In this document: in pieces, positions 8,051 through 17,038 of the stretch
How positions within the stretch are numbered: position 1 is the stretch's first letter
How the letters are laid out: the number at the start of each line of letters is the position of its first letter
Source: Flavobacteriaceae bacterium Ga0077528
Lineage (GTDB): Bacteria; Bacteroidota; Bacteroidia; Flavobacteriales; Flavobacteriaceae
Assembly (NCBI GenBank): GCA_001464475.1
Contig: LNDX01000010.1
Span: 1 to 64,000, forward strand
DNA length: 64,000 nt
Direction of reading: 5' to 3'
The notes under the pieces: generated by a model
Told to the model about the DNA's origin: nothing
The model's input: only the letters and a program-made list of their open reading frames with translations
Databases searched by the model: none
Made by a program: the position numbers and the translations under genes

Positions 8051-8116
8051 ATGGATATTTATTTGTTTTCTTTCAAAACGTGTTATAATGTTATAGAGTA
8101 GTTATTTTATAAAAAG

Positions 8117-8149
8117 GTTGGGATAGAAAAATATATTTATTTACTTTTA
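8117..8149 (+). promoter_or_regulatory. Candidate promoter of the aminotransferase gene
   Basis: GTTG (8117-8120), a 21-nt spacer and TACTTTTA (8142-8149) resemble TTTG-N19-TAnnTTTG with the final base of the -7 box changed. It lies 21 nt before the chosen start. Confidence 0.4.
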
Positions 8150-8170
8150 TGCATAAAATAATTGTTCAGC

Positions 8171-9298
8171 ATGTCCAAACTACCTCATATTACCACTAGT
8201 ATTTTCAGCATAATGTCGCAACTGGCAGCAGATTATAAAGCCATAAATTTATCGCAAGGCTTTCCGAATTTTCCTGTCGATGAACGTTTAAAAAACTTAG
8301 TTGCTCAATGGTCAAAAAAAGAAATTCATCAATATTTACCGATGGCTGGTTTTCCTCCACTACTTGAGAAAATCGCGACACTTACCCAAAATTCTTATGG
8401 TAGAAAAGTGAATCCGAGAACTGATATTTTGATTACTGCAGGCGCTACAGAAGGTATATTTGCTGCCATACAAGCATTAGTTGAACCAAAAGAAGAAGTT
8501 ATCATTTTGGATCCTAGTTATGATTGCTATGAAACACCTATTTTACTTTGTAATGCTATTCCAAAACGCATCAATTTAAACAATGATTTCTCTCCAAATT
8601 GGGAACTTATTGGAGCTACTATGAATAATAAAACCAAAATGATAATCATTAATAATCCTCATAATCCTACTGGAAAAACTTGGAGCGAAAACGACTTTGT
8701 ACAACTCGAAAAATTATTAGAATTGTATCCAAAAGTTTTAGTTCTTTCCGATGAAGTTTATGAATACATCACTTTTGAAAACAAGCATATTTCGATACAT
8801 CATAGAGAAAAACTCAGAGATAGAAGTGTTAGCGTTTCCTCATTTGGTAAATCATTTCACATTACAGGTTGGAAAATTGGATATTTAATTGCTCCTGAAG
8901 ATTTAATGATAGAAATTAAAAAAGTGCATCAATTTTTAGTGTTCAGTGTCAATAGTATTGCTCAATATGCCATCAATGATTATATGGATTTAGTGCAAGT
9001 TTCTGAACTTGGAAATTTTTACCAACAAAAGCGAGATTTATTTAGAAACTTAATGCAAAACTCTAAATTTGAACTACTTCCATGCGAGGGTTCTTATTTT
9101 CAAATAGCTTCTTATGCTGCTATTTCTGATGAAACAGATTTAGATTTTACTAAGCGTTTGGTTACAGAATTTGGAGTAGCTACCATTCCACTTTCACCTT
9201 TTTATGATGATGGGAAGCAAACACAATGCATTCGTTTTTGTTTTGCCAAAGAAGATAACACTTTGATAGAAGCAACGAATCGATTGTTAAAATTATAA
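8171..9298 (+). CDS. Class I/II PLP aminotransferase (methionine aminotransferase type)
   Basis: Transfers the amino group of an aromatic or sulfur amino acid to a 2-oxo acid. Family traits are SQGFPNFP near the N-terminus, NNPHNPTG (substrate carboxylate loop), SDEVYEYI and the PLP lysine in SSFGKSFHITGWK (Lys227). It resembles the YbdL/kynurenine-oxoglutarate transaminase branch, which in bacteria prefers methionine. I chose the ATG at 8171 (MSKLPHITT), giving 375 aa; a TTG nine bases upstream is possible but less likely. The preference for methionine is family knowledge; this gene is not in the met operon. It is probably transcribed alone, 58 nt before the SDR gene. Confidence 0.8.
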   Translation: MSKLPHITTSIFSIMSQLAADYKAINLSQGFPNFPVDERLKNLVAQWSKKEIHQYLPMAGFPPLLEKIATLTQNSYGRKVNPRTDILITAGATEGIFAAIQALVEPKEEVIILDPSYDCYETPILLCNAIPKRINLNNDFSPNWELIGATMNNKTKMIIINNPHNPTGKTWSENDFVQLEKLLELYPKVLVLSDEVYEYITFENKHISIHHREKLRDRSVSVSSFGKSFHITGWKIGYLIAPEDLMIEIKKVHQFLVFSVNSIAQYAINDYMDLVQVSELGNFYQQKRDLFRNLMQNSKFELLPCEGSYFQIASYAAISDETDLDFTKRLVTEFGVATIPLSPFYDDGKQTQCIRFCFAKEDNTLIEATNRLLKL

Positions 9299-9356
9299 TA
9301 TTATGCGTGCATAATAAATTATTTTCTATATTTACACTTCTAAAACAAACTAAACT

Positions 9357-10238
9357 ATGGATTTTTCAGCAAAAATGCTTCGTGACGATGCACTAAAAGG
9401 TAAAACAATTGTAGTAACCGGTGGCGGAAGTGGCTTGGGAAAAGCAATGACAAAATATTTTCTAGAATTAGGTGCTAACGTTGCAATTTCTTCAAGAGAT
9501 TTGGAAAAATTAAAAACTACAGCATCAGAATTAGAAAAAGAAACTGGTAGTAAATGCTTACCTATTCAATGTGATGTAAGACATTATGACCAAGTAGAAG
9601 CCATGCTTGCAGAAGTTTTAAAAACTTTTGGAAAGGTAGATGTTCTTCTAAACAATGCAGCAGGAAATTTCATCTCTCCTACTGAAAGATTATCTGCAAA
9701 TGCATTTGATACTATTATTGATATTGTTTTGAAAGGTTCGAAAAACTGCACTTTAGCTTTTGGAAAACATTGGATTGAAACGAAACAAACCAATTGCAAT
9801 GTTTTAAATATTGTAACAACTTATGCTTGGACGGGTTCTGGTTATGTGGTCCCAAGTGCTACAGCAAAAGCAGGAGTTTTAGCTATGACAAGAAGTTTAG
9901 CTGTAGAATGGGCAAAATATGGTATTCGCATGAATGCTATTGCACCTGGACCATTTCCAACTAAAGGTGCTTGGGACAGACTATTGCCTGGTGACTTAGC
10001 AGAAAAATTTGACATGGCTAAAAAAGTGCCATTAAGAAGAGTTGGTGATCACCAAGAATTAGCAAACCTTGCTGCTTATTTAGTTTCCGATTTTTCTGCC
10101 TATATCAATGGCGAAGTTGTTACTATTGATGGTGGCGAATGGTTACAAGGCGCAGGACAATTTAATATTCTAGAAAAAATTCCACAAGAAATGTGGGATA
10201 TGCTTGAAGCAATGATAAAAAATAAAGGAAGTAAGTAA
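9357..10238 (+). CDS. SDR oxidoreductase, 2,4-dienoyl-CoA reductase type
   Basis: NADPH-dependent short-chain dehydrogenase of 293 aa. The cofactor loop TGGGSGLG is at 21-28 and NNAAGNF at about 99-105. The usual SDR YxxxK is absent; instead Tyr156, Ser167 and Lys171 are spaced 11 and 4 apart. As I recall, this is the catalytic layout of mitochondrial DECR1-type 2,4-dienoyl-CoA reductases, so the enzyme probably helps oxidise polyunsaturated fatty acids. The DGGEWLQGAG tail is also typical of this group. There are no other beta-oxidation genes nearby. A terminator follows at 10284. Confidence 0.82.
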   Translation: MDFSAKMLRDDALKGKTIVVTGGGSGLGKAMTKYFLELGANVAISSRDLEKLKTTASELEKETGSKCLPIQCDVRHYDQVEAMLAEVLKTFGKVDVLLNNAAGNFISPTERLSANAFDTIIDIVLKGSKNCTLAFGKHWIETKQTNCNVLNIVTTYAWTGSGYVVPSATAKAGVLAMTRSLAVEWAKYGIRMNAIAPGPFPTKGAWDRLLPGDLAEKFDMAKKVPLRRVGDHQELANLAAYLVSDFSAYINGEVVTIDGGEWLQGAGQFNILEKIPQEMWDMLEAMIKNKGSK

Positions 10239-10257
10239 TAGTATTCCGTGATCAATA

Positions 10258-10366
10258 TTCAGTGGTCAGTAAAATACCTTTTCAAAAAAGTCAGTTAGAA
10301 TTTTCTATCTGACTTTTTTATTTGAAAAAAGAATTATTGTCTAACAATTTAGTACTGAACACTGAA
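10258..10366. repeat. Inverted AGTGTTCAGT-type repeat flanking a terminator
   Basis: TTCAGTGGTCAGTA (10258-10271) and TACTGAACACTGAA (10353-10366) match as an inverted repeat at 13 of 14 bases. They enclose the terminator at 10284-10319. The same word family recurs at 17010-17040 and 21203-21268. Confidence 0.6.
10284..10319 (+). terminator. Terminator of the SDR gene
   Basis: AAAAAGTCAG pairs with CTGACTTTTT (stem extended by TAG/CTA after one mismatch), and a T-run follows. It separates the SDR gene from parA. Confidence 0.75.
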
Positions 10367-10454
10367 AACTAAATTTTACAAGATTGTTAACAAATAACAC
10401 TTTTATAAACCATAAAAAATTGTATTTTTACCACTCAAAATTTGAATCAAATAA

Positions 10455-11222
10455 ATGGGTAAAATCATTGCAATCGCCAACCAAAAAGGTGGTGTAGGAA
10501 AAACGACTACTTCGGTAAATTTAGCTGCATCACTAGGAGTTTTAGAAAAGAAAGTTTTATTAATCGACGCCGATCCGCAAGCCAATGCGAGTTCGGGTTT
10601 AGGCATTGATGTAGAAAGTGTAGAAATTGGAACGTATCAAATTATTGAACAAAGTAATATTCCTGAAGAAGCAATTGTAAAATCTACTTCTCCAAATGTT
10701 GATATAATTCCTGCGCACATTGACCTTGTTGCCATTGAAATTGAATTGGTAGACAAAGAAAATCGTGAATATATGCTTAAACAAGCTTTAGAAAGCATTA
10801 AAGATAAATACGATTATATTTTAATTGATTGTGCACCATCATTAGGATTACTAACATTAAATGCTTTAACAGCAGCCGATTCTGTAGTAATTCCAATTCA
10901 ATGTGAATATTTTGCTTTAGAAGGTTTAGGAAAATTATTGAATACAATAAAAAGTGTTCAAAAAATTCATAATCCAAACTTAGATATTGAGGGATTACTT
11001 TTAACAATGTATGATTCGCGTTTACGCCTTTCAAATCAAGTTGTAGAAGAAGTTCAAAAACATTTTAACGATATGGTTTTCAAAACTATAATTCAAAGAA
11101 ATGTAAAATTAAGCGAGGCACCAAGTTTTGGAGAAAGTATCATTGCTTTTGATGCAACTAGCAAAGGAGCGATGAATTACTTGAGTTTGGCAGAAGAAAT
11201 TATTAAAAAAAACAGTAACTAA
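10455..11222 (+). CDS. parA: Chromosome partitioning ATPase ParA/Soj
   Basis: 255-aa ParA of the small chromosomal (Soj) type, without an N-terminal DNA-binding domain. The deviant Walker A KGGVGKTT is at residues 11-18, followed by the DADPQANAS segment and DCAPSLGLLT (Walker B region). It works with ParB to move and separate chromosome origins. It starts with ATG and is three bases from parB; it is the first gene of the parA-parB-DUF5683-dapB-lepB block found in flavobacteria. Confidence 0.95.
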   Translation: MGKIIAIANQKGGVGKTTTSVNLAASLGVLEKKVLLIDADPQANASSGLGIDVESVEIGTYQIIEQSNIPEEAIVKSTSPNVDIIPAHIDLVAIEIELVDKENREYMLKQALESIKDKYDYILIDCAPSLGLLTLNALTAADSVVIPIQCEYFALEGLGKLLNTIKSVQKIHNPNLDIEGLLLTMYDSRLRLSNQVVEEVQKHFNDMVFKTIIQRNVKLSEAPSFGESIIAFDATSKGAMNYLSLAEEIIKKNSN

Positions 11223-11225
11223 TTT

Positions 11226-12125
11226 ATGGCGAAGGCACTAAAAAAACAAGCTTTAGGAAGAGGATTGTCTGCTTTGTTAAAAGATCCTGATAACGATATT
11301 AAATCAATTGATGATAAAAATGCTGACAAAGTTGTTGGTAATATTCTCGAAATTGAAATTGATTCTATTGAAATAAATCCGTTTCAACCTAGATCTAATT
11401 TTAATGAAGAAGCATTAAAAGAATTAGCTTCATCAATCAAGGAACTTGGTGTTATTCAACCTATTACTGTAAGAAAATTAGATTTCAATAAATACCAATT
11501 AATTTCAGGTGAACGTCGTTTACGAGCTTCCAAATTAGTTGGAATGACTACAATTCCTGCCTACATCAGAATTGCTAATGATAACGAATCCTTAGTAATG
11601 GCATTGGTTGAAAACATTCAACGTCACGATTTAGACCCAATCGAGATTGCTTTATCGTACCAACGTTTGATTGAAGAAATTCAACTAACTCAAGAACAAA
11701 TGAGTGAACGAGTTGGAAAAAAACGTTCTACAATCACAAATTATCTTCGTCTTTTAAAATTAGATCCGATTATTCAAACAGGAATTCGTGATGGGTTTAT
11801 TAGTATGGGACATGGTCGTGCAATGATTAATATAGATGACCAAGATGTTCAAACTGATATTTATCAAAAAATTGTAAGCCAAAACCTTTCTGTTCGTGAT
11901 ACAGAAGCTTTAGTTAAAAAACACCAAGATGGATTAAAGCCTATTACTGCGAAAGCAAAAAAAGCAAGTTCATTTTCTATTGCTGACGACCAAAAGAAAG
12001 CCTTTACAAATTTCTTTGGAGCAAAAGTTGATGTAAAAGTTGACGGAAAAGGAAAAGGAAAAATTGCAATTCCATTTCATTCAGAAGAGGATTTTAATAG
12101 AATTGTAAAATTAATCAACGGTTAG
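11226..12125 (+). CDS. parB: Chromosome partitioning protein ParB/Spo0J
   Basis: 299 aa. The N-terminal ParB nuclease-like fold carries GERRLRASK (the CTP-binding GERRxRA motif) and NIQRHDLDPIE. A helix-turn-helix follows (QEQMSERVGKKRSTITNYLR), then a C-terminal dimerisation region. It binds parS sites, loads as a CTP-dependent clamp and works with ParA. Its TAG stop shares one base with the GTG start of the next gene, so the two are translationally coupled. I saw no perfect parS palindrome in the window. Confidence 0.95.
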   Translation: MAKALKKQALGRGLSALLKDPDNDIKSIDDKNADKVVGNILEIEIDSIEINPFQPRSNFNEEALKELASSIKELGVIQPITVRKLDFNKYQLISGERRLRASKLVGMTTIPAYIRIANDNESLVMALVENIQRHDLDPIEIALSYQRLIEEIQLTQEQMSERVGKKRSTITNYLRLLKLDPIIQTGIRDGFISMGHGRAMINIDDQDVQTDIYQKIVSQNLSVRDTEALVKKHQDGLKPITAKAKKASSFSIADDQKKAFTNFFGAKVDVKVDGKGKGKIAIPFHSEEDFNRIVKLING

Positions 12126-12685
12126 TGATTAAGTCGATTTACATATCATTATTCTTACTTCTTTTGGGAAGCAATTTGTCGTTTAGCCAAACTGAATTGG
12201 GTAAAGATTTAGTAGCTTTAGATACTATTAGCAAATCTCAAATCAATCCGCTTGCACCTGCAAAAGCAGCTTTTTATTCAGCTGTTCTTCCCGGTTTAGG
12301 ACAAGCTTATAATAAGAAATATTGGAAAATTCCTATTGTTTATGGAGCTATGGGAACTAGTATTTATTTCTATATTAGTAATAATAAAAAATACCATCAA
12401 TATCGCGATGCCTATAAAAGTCGATTAGAAGGTTATACTGGAGATGAATTTTCTTATTTAGATGATTCACGACTTATTGCCGCACAAAAATTCTATCAAA
12501 GAAATCGAGATTTATCGATGCTTATCACTGGATTGTTTTACATTTTAAATATTGTCGATGCTAACGTTGATGCTCACCTAATGCAATTCAACGTAAATGA
12601 AAAACTTACTGTAAAACCAGACATTTACAGAAATGACTTCACTTCAAGACAAAATCTTGGTATTTCTGTAACTTTAAAATTATAA
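12125..12685 (+). CDS. DUF5683 family membrane protein
   Basis: 186 aa starting with GTG (1-base overlap with parB). It has an N-terminal signal-like hydrophobic segment ending in LSFSQ, then AAFYSAVLPGLGQAYNKKYWKIP, the typical DUF5683 motif, and two further hydrophobic segments. Function is unknown; it probably sits in the envelope. In flavobacteria this family is regularly found between parB and dapB, as here. Confidence 0.8.
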   Translation: MIKSIYISLFLLLLGSNLSFSQTELGKDLVALDTISKSQINPLAPAKAAFYSAVLPGLGQAYNKKYWKIPIVYGAMGTSIYFYISNNKKYHQYRDAYKSRLEGYTGDEFSYLDDSRLIAAQKFYQRNRDLSMLITGLFYILNIVDANVDAHLMQFNVNEKLTVKPDIYRNDFTSRQNLGISVTLKL

Positions 12686-12734
12686 AGTTTTCTTAAAACT
12701 GTAACAAACAACATCACAAGCTAACTAACTCATC

Positions 12735-13436
12735 ATGAAAATAGCACTTCTTGGATACGGAAAAATGGGTAAAGTAATTGAACGAATTGCTTTAGAAAGA
12801 GGTCATGAAATCGTACTAAGAAAATCAAGTGCTTCTTCTTTTGATGGACTAGATAATGCTGATGTTGCCATAGATTTTAGTGTACCAAATTCTGCTGTCA
12901 CAAATATTTCTGAGTGTTTGAATAACGGAATTCCAGTAATTTCAGGAACTACAGGTTGGTTGGAAGATTACAATAAAATGGTAACACTTTGTGAAGAAAA
13001 AAATGGTGCTTTTATATATGGTTCTAATTTTAGTTTAGGAGTGAATTTATTTTTTGAATTGAATAATTATTTGGCAAAAATGATGTCAAAGTTCAATCAA
13101 TATAAAGTTACGATGGAGGAAATTCATCATACTCAAAAGTTAGATGCACCAAGCGGAACTGCTATTTCATTAGCAAAAGGAGTTATAGAAAATTCAAATT
13201 ATAGCAATTGGACTTTAGATAATCCAAATGAAAACGAAATTCAAATAGATGCCAAAAGAATAGAAAATGTTCCAGGAACACATAGTATTTTTTACACATC
13301 AGAAGTAGATACTATAGAAATCAAACATACAGCACATAATCGTGATGGGTTTGCCTTAGGTTCAATAATAGCAGCTGAATGGATAGTAGGAAAAAAAGGT
13401 GTTTTTTCAATGAAAGACGTTTTAGAATTAGAATAA
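12735..13436 (+). CDS. dapB: 4-hydroxy-tetrahydrodipicolinate reductase
   Basis: NAD(P)H-dependent step of the lysine/diaminopimelate pathway. The 233-aa protein has the N-terminal GYGKMG nucleotide loop, ISGTTGW, the catalytic EEIHHTQKLDAPSGTA motif and HTAHNRDGFALG near the C-terminus. Length is that of the shorter Bacteroidota form. It supplies peptidoglycan precursors and lies upstream of lepB. Confidence 0.95.
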   Translation: MKIALLGYGKMGKVIERIALERGHEIVLRKSSASSFDGLDNADVAIDFSVPNSAVTNISECLNNGIPVISGTTGWLEDYNKMVTLCEEKNGAFIYGSNFSLGVNLFFELNNYLAKMMSKFNQYKVTMEEIHHTQKLDAPSGTAISLAKGVIENSNYSNWTLDNPNENEIQIDAKRIENVPGTHSIFYTSEVDTIEIKHTAHNRDGFALGSIIAAEWIVGKKGVFSMKDVLELE

Positions 13437-13515
13437 AGAAAATAGATATAGAAGATTAATTGAATTAAGATATTTCTTAAACTTTTAAACTCATAAACTT
13501 TTAAACAAATATAAA

Positions 13516-15240
13516 ATGACAGCATATCAATGGTTTGTGTTTTTCCTAATTGTTCAACTAATCCACGGATTGGGAACATGGAAATTATATGAAAAAGCAG
13601 GAAGAAAATCTTGGGAAGCATTTATTCCGGTTTACAATTCGATAATTTTGATGAAAATCATAAATCGACCTACTTGGTGGACATTTTTATTATTTCTTCC
13701 GGTAATCAATCTAATGATGTTTCCTATTGTTTGGGTTGAAACCTTGAGAAGTTTTGGAAAAAATTCTTCAACTGATACTTTTCTTGGAGTGATTACTTGT
13801 GGGTTTTACATCTACTACATCAATTATACTCAGAATGTTGAATATATAAAAGACAGAAGTTTAACTCCAACAACCAAAACTGGTGATACTATAGGCTCTT
13901 TGCTTTTTGCAATCATTGTTGCAACTTTCGTTCATACTTATTTTATTCAGCCTTTTGTAATCCCATCATCCTCTTTAGAAAAATCTTTGTTAATTGGTGA
14001 TTTCCTATTTGTAAGTAAGCAAAATTATGGAGCAAGAACGCCTATGACAACTATTGCAGCGCCAATGGTTCATGACACCTTACCATTTATTAAGACAAAA
14101 TCATATTCTACTTTTCCGCAATTACCTTATTTTAGATTTCCTGGTTTTGAAAAAATAAAAAATAATGATATTGTAGTTTTCAACTGGCCAAGAGATACCT
14201 TATTCCATATGTATCTTTCTGCTGATAAAAGATATGAAAAACCCATCGACAAAAAAACAAATTATGTAAAACGTTGCGTTGGAATTCCTGGTGATAGCCT
14301 GCAAATCAAAGATGGAATTGTTTGGATTAATGGAAAAGAACTGATTTTACCAGAAAGAGCAAAGCCACAGTACAACTACAATGTTTATTCCAAAAAAGGT
14401 ATTTCTGCAGAACTATTGAAAGAGGTTGGATGCACTGAATTTATGAGATGTTTTGAAGTCACACTTTATAATGAAGAACAGTCTAATGTGATCCAACGTT
14501 ATGCAAGACGAGTTGAAGAAATATCAAAGGATGGAAGATATAAGATTTTTACTGATGGCAATGGTATTCCCGAAAGTGATATAAAAAAATACTCCTTAAA
14601 TATCCAAGAAATTTATTTACTAAATAACATGGCAACTCTAACTTTTGATGCCGCAAAAAAATTAAAAGCAAGCACTTCAATTGATTCAGTTGTAAGATAT
14701 ATCAAAAAAGGACGTGAAGAAAACATCTTCCCATGCAAACATCACGATGGAGCTGATGAGAACAAAATTGCTTGGAGTGGCGATAACTATGGTCCTATTT
14801 ACATTCCACAAGCTGGGAAAACGGTTGCGTTAACTTTAGAATCTCTTCCATTCTACAAGATTATTATCAAAGAATACGAAGGAAATAAATTGAAAGTTGT
14901 TGGCAATGATATTTATATTAATGACAAAATAGCAACTACTTATACTTTCAAACAAAACTACTATTGGATGATGGGAGACAATCGCCATAATTCTTTAGAT
15001 GCGCGTTATTTTGGTTATACTCCAGAAGATCATATAGTAGGAAAACCAATTTTTATTTGGATGAGTTGGGATTCTAATGGTCAAGGAATTATGAATAAAA
15101 TTCGTTGGGAAAGATTGTTTACAACTGTAAGTGGTGAAGGACAACCTCAATCTTATTTTAAATATTTCTTAGCTTTATTAGCATTATACTTTGTAGGAGA
15201 ATATTTCTGGACTAAGAGAAAAGCAAAAAAAACAGAATAG
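13516..15240 (+). CDS. lepB: Signal peptidase I, large Bacteroidota form
   Basis: Cleaves signal peptides of secreted proteins at the outer face of the inner membrane. It is 574 aa, about twice the usual length. An N-terminal multi-helix membrane region (about 1-105, DUF5684-like) precedes a further membrane segment at about 127-146. The catalytic motif PSSSLEKSL places the nucleophile at Ser153 (the canonical SGSM is changed to SSSL). The general-base lysine is in YVKRCVGIPGDS, and GDNRHNSLDARYFG is the conserved C-terminal box. A long insertion of about 150 residues lies between the lysine box and that last box. A membrane helix lies near the C-terminus (about 551-566). Confidence 0.92.
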   Translation: MTAYQWFVFFLIVQLIHGLGTWKLYEKAGRKSWEAFIPVYNSIILMKIINRPTWWTFLLFLPVINLMMFPIVWVETLRSFGKNSSTDTFLGVITCGFYIYYINYTQNVEYIKDRSLTPTTKTGDTIGSLLFAIIVATFVHTYFIQPFVIPSSSLEKSLLIGDFLFVSKQNYGARTPMTTIAAPMVHDTLPFIKTKSYSTFPQLPYFRFPGFEKIKNNDIVVFNWPRDTLFHMYLSADKRYEKPIDKKTNYVKRCVGIPGDSLQIKDGIVWINGKELILPERAKPQYNYNVYSKKGISAELLKEVGCTEFMRCFEVTLYNEEQSNVIQRYARRVEEISKDGRYKIFTDGNGIPESDIKKYSLNIQEIYLLNNMATLTFDAAKKLKASTSIDSVVRYIKKGREENIFPCKHHDGADENKIAWSGDNYGPIYIPQAGKTVALTLESLPFYKIIIKEYEGNKLKVVGNDIYINDKIATTYTFKQNYYWMMGDNRHNSLDARYFGYTPEDHIVGKPIFIWMSWDSNGQGIMNKIRWERLFTTVSGEGQPQSYFKYFLALLALYFVGEYFWTKRKAKKTE

Positions 15241-15246
15241 TTTATA

Positions 15247-15291
15247 GTTTATGGTTCATAGTTTGTGAGCCATAAACAACAAACCATAAAC
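15247..15291. repeat. Intergenic inverted repeat, GTTTATGGTT word family
   Basis: GTTTATGGTT (15247-15256) and AACCATAAAC (15282-15291) are perfect inverted arms; the spacer holds further variants of the same word. The right arm abuts the start of the WbqC gene. Confidence 0.6.
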
Positions 15292-15292
15292 A

Positions 15293-15907
15293 ATGAATCA
15301 TATAATTTTATATCCTACTTATTTTCCATCAATAAGTCAGTTTATTGCAATGGCGCAAGCAGATTCGATTACTTTTGAAATGGAAGACAATTTCCAAAAA
15401 CAAACCAATCGTAATAGAATGTACATATACAGTCCGAATGGCTTGCAAATGTTGAATGTTCCTATCAAACATAGTAAAGAACGTCATCAAAAGACAAAAG
15501 ATGTTAGAATTGAAAACGACTTTGATTGGCAAAAACAACATTTTAAATCGCTTGAAGCTGGCTACAGAAGTTCAGCTTTCTTTGAATATTTTGAAGATGA
15601 AATAGTACCTATTTTTGAAAAAAAATATGATTTTTTAAAAGATTTAAATTTTGACACCATGACTTTGGTTTCAAAATGTTTACGAATGCCATTAACATAT
15701 AGTGAAACTACTGAATATTTTCAAGAAGTTCCAAACTTCAAAGACTTCAGAGATTTAGCTAACGGAAAAAAAGACACTACCATCATTACTCCATACACAC
15801 AAGTATTTGATGATAAACATGGTTTTATAAACAATTTGAGTATTCTCGATTTGCTTTTTAATGAAGGTCGTTATGCTTTAGATTACTTAAAAAACCAATC
15901 ATTATAA
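15293..15907 (+). CDS. WbqC family protein
   Basis: 204 aa matching the WbqC-like family: an N-terminal YPTYFPSISQF segment, an aromatic-rich middle and a conserved NLSILDLLFNEG ending. Members are often found near polysaccharide genes, but the reaction is unknown to me; here it follows lepB. The stop is directly next to the stop of the convergent gene at 15908, with no spacer or terminator. Confidence 0.75.
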   Translation: MNHIILYPTYFPSISQFIAMAQADSITFEMEDNFQKQTNRNRMYIYSPNGLQMLNVPIKHSKERHQKTKDVRIENDFDWQKQHFKSLEAGYRSSAFFEYFEDEIVPIFEKKYDFLKDLNFDTMTLVSKCLRMPLTYSETTEYFQEVPNFKDFRDLANGKKDTTIITPYTQVFDDKHGFINNLSILDLLFNEGRYALDYLKNQSL

Positions 15908-16954
15908 TCACTCAATCATTAACCTAGCAATGATTGGATAATGATCTGAATTTTTGAAGTTTGGAAAGCTTTGAAAACTCTTAACTTGAATTGATTTGTC
16001 AGTAAAAATATAATCAATTCGTGCAGGATAATATTTGAAGTTATAGGTTTGACCAAAACCATTTCCTACCTCTTCAAAACAATCGTTCAGGTTTCCTTTA
16101 ATACTTCTATAAACATACGAAAAGGCACTGTTATTCATATCGCCGCAAATAATCATTGGATATGAACACTCTTTTTTGTGTTTGACTAAAATCTCTGCTT
16201 GCAATTGCTGTTTTGTAAATGCTTTACTAATTCTTTTTACAACTACTTCCGATTTGTGTTGGTTTATAGAATCAACATTGTCTTGCATTTCGTTAACATC
16301 TGGCGATATTTTAATCGATTGCAAATGCATATTATAAACACGAATGGTATCTTTTCCTTTTCTAATATCGGCATAAACGATTAAGTTATTAGATTCTGGA
16401 AATTCAATATTACCTTTATCAATAATAGGATATTTTGAAAAAATCGCTTGACCTGTTCTAATTTTATTGCCTTGCATAAAAATAAACTTATGCTTATACA
16501 CACGTAAATCTACATTAGCAGTTTCTGAATATTCTTGAATACAAAGAATATCGGGATTTTGATCATTAATAAATTGCTTAATCTCATCACCTACATTTTC
16601 CTTAGGCAACCATTGAAAAAGATTGAATAGTCGAACATTATAACTCATAACCACAAAATCCTTTTCTTCAAAAGTTTTTTCATTAGAAGAAAACTTGTAA
16701 AACTTATTTACGAAAGTAATTCCAAGAATTAATACGATACCAGAAAGCATCATTTGTCTCTTTATTTGAAACAACCAATAAATAAAGAATAATCCGTTTA
16801 GTATTAAAAATAAAGGCAATATAAGTGTCAAAACAGATAAAAACGGAAAAAACTTAGGCGCAAGAAACGGCAAAACATAAGCAAGAAAAGTCAATACAGT
16901 CAACACTATATTGAAAAAATACATTACTTTATTAAACCATGAGAGTTTCTTCAT
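15908..16954 (-). CDS. Endonuclease/exonuclease/phosphatase (EEP) family membrane protein
   Basis: N-terminal membrane helices (about 10-30, 32-55 and 60-80) are followed by an EEP-fold domain facing the periplasm: MSYNVRLFN, DILCIQEY (metal-binding Glu), ICGDMNNSAF and a C-terminal SDHYPI (catalytic Asp-His). The substrate may be a phospho-lipid, nucleic acid or sugar phosphate; it cannot be told from sequence. I chose the ATG at 16954 (MKKLSWFN, 348 aa) over a GTG at 16975, because the extra residues come from a recurrent intergenic sequence. It is the last gene of the mutL-rhomboid-rhomboid run. Confidence 0.82.
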   Translation of the reverse strand: MKKLSWFNKVMYFFNIVLTVLTFLAYVLPFLAPKFFPFLSVLTLILPLFLILNGLFFIYWLFQIKRQMMLSGIVLILGITFVNKFYKFSSNEKTFEEKDFVVMSYNVRLFNLFQWLPKENVGDEIKQFINDQNPDILCIQEYSETANVDLRVYKHKFIFMQGNKIRTGQAIFSKYPIIDKGNIEFPESNNLIVYADIRKGKDTIRVYNMHLQSIKISPDVNEMQDNVDSINQHKSEVVVKRISKAFTKQQLQAEILVKHKKECSYPMIICGDMNNSAFSYVYRSIKGNLNDCFEEVGNGFGQTYNFKYYPARIDYIFTDKSIQVKSFQSFPNFKNSDHYPIIARLMIE

Positions 16955-16960
16955 ATTACA

Positions 16961-17038
16961 TTGCCGCAAAGGCACTAAGACACAAAGTTATTTTTTTTAA
17001 TCTACAAAACTGAACACTGAACACTGATTACTGAATAC
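16961..17038. repeat. Intergenic repeat-like words between the EEP and rhomboid genes
   Basis: Contains a GCCGCAAAGGCACTAAGACA stretch, which I associate with many flavobacterial spacers (memory, not verified). It is followed by CTGAACACTGAACACTGATT, a stutter of the word family also seen at 10258-10366 and 21203-21268. Confidence 0.45.

Noticed and set aside
10455..12125. parS site near parAB
   Set aside because: No GTTTCACGTGAAAC-like palindrome seen. A single half-like GTTTCACG at about 36246 lacks the second arm.
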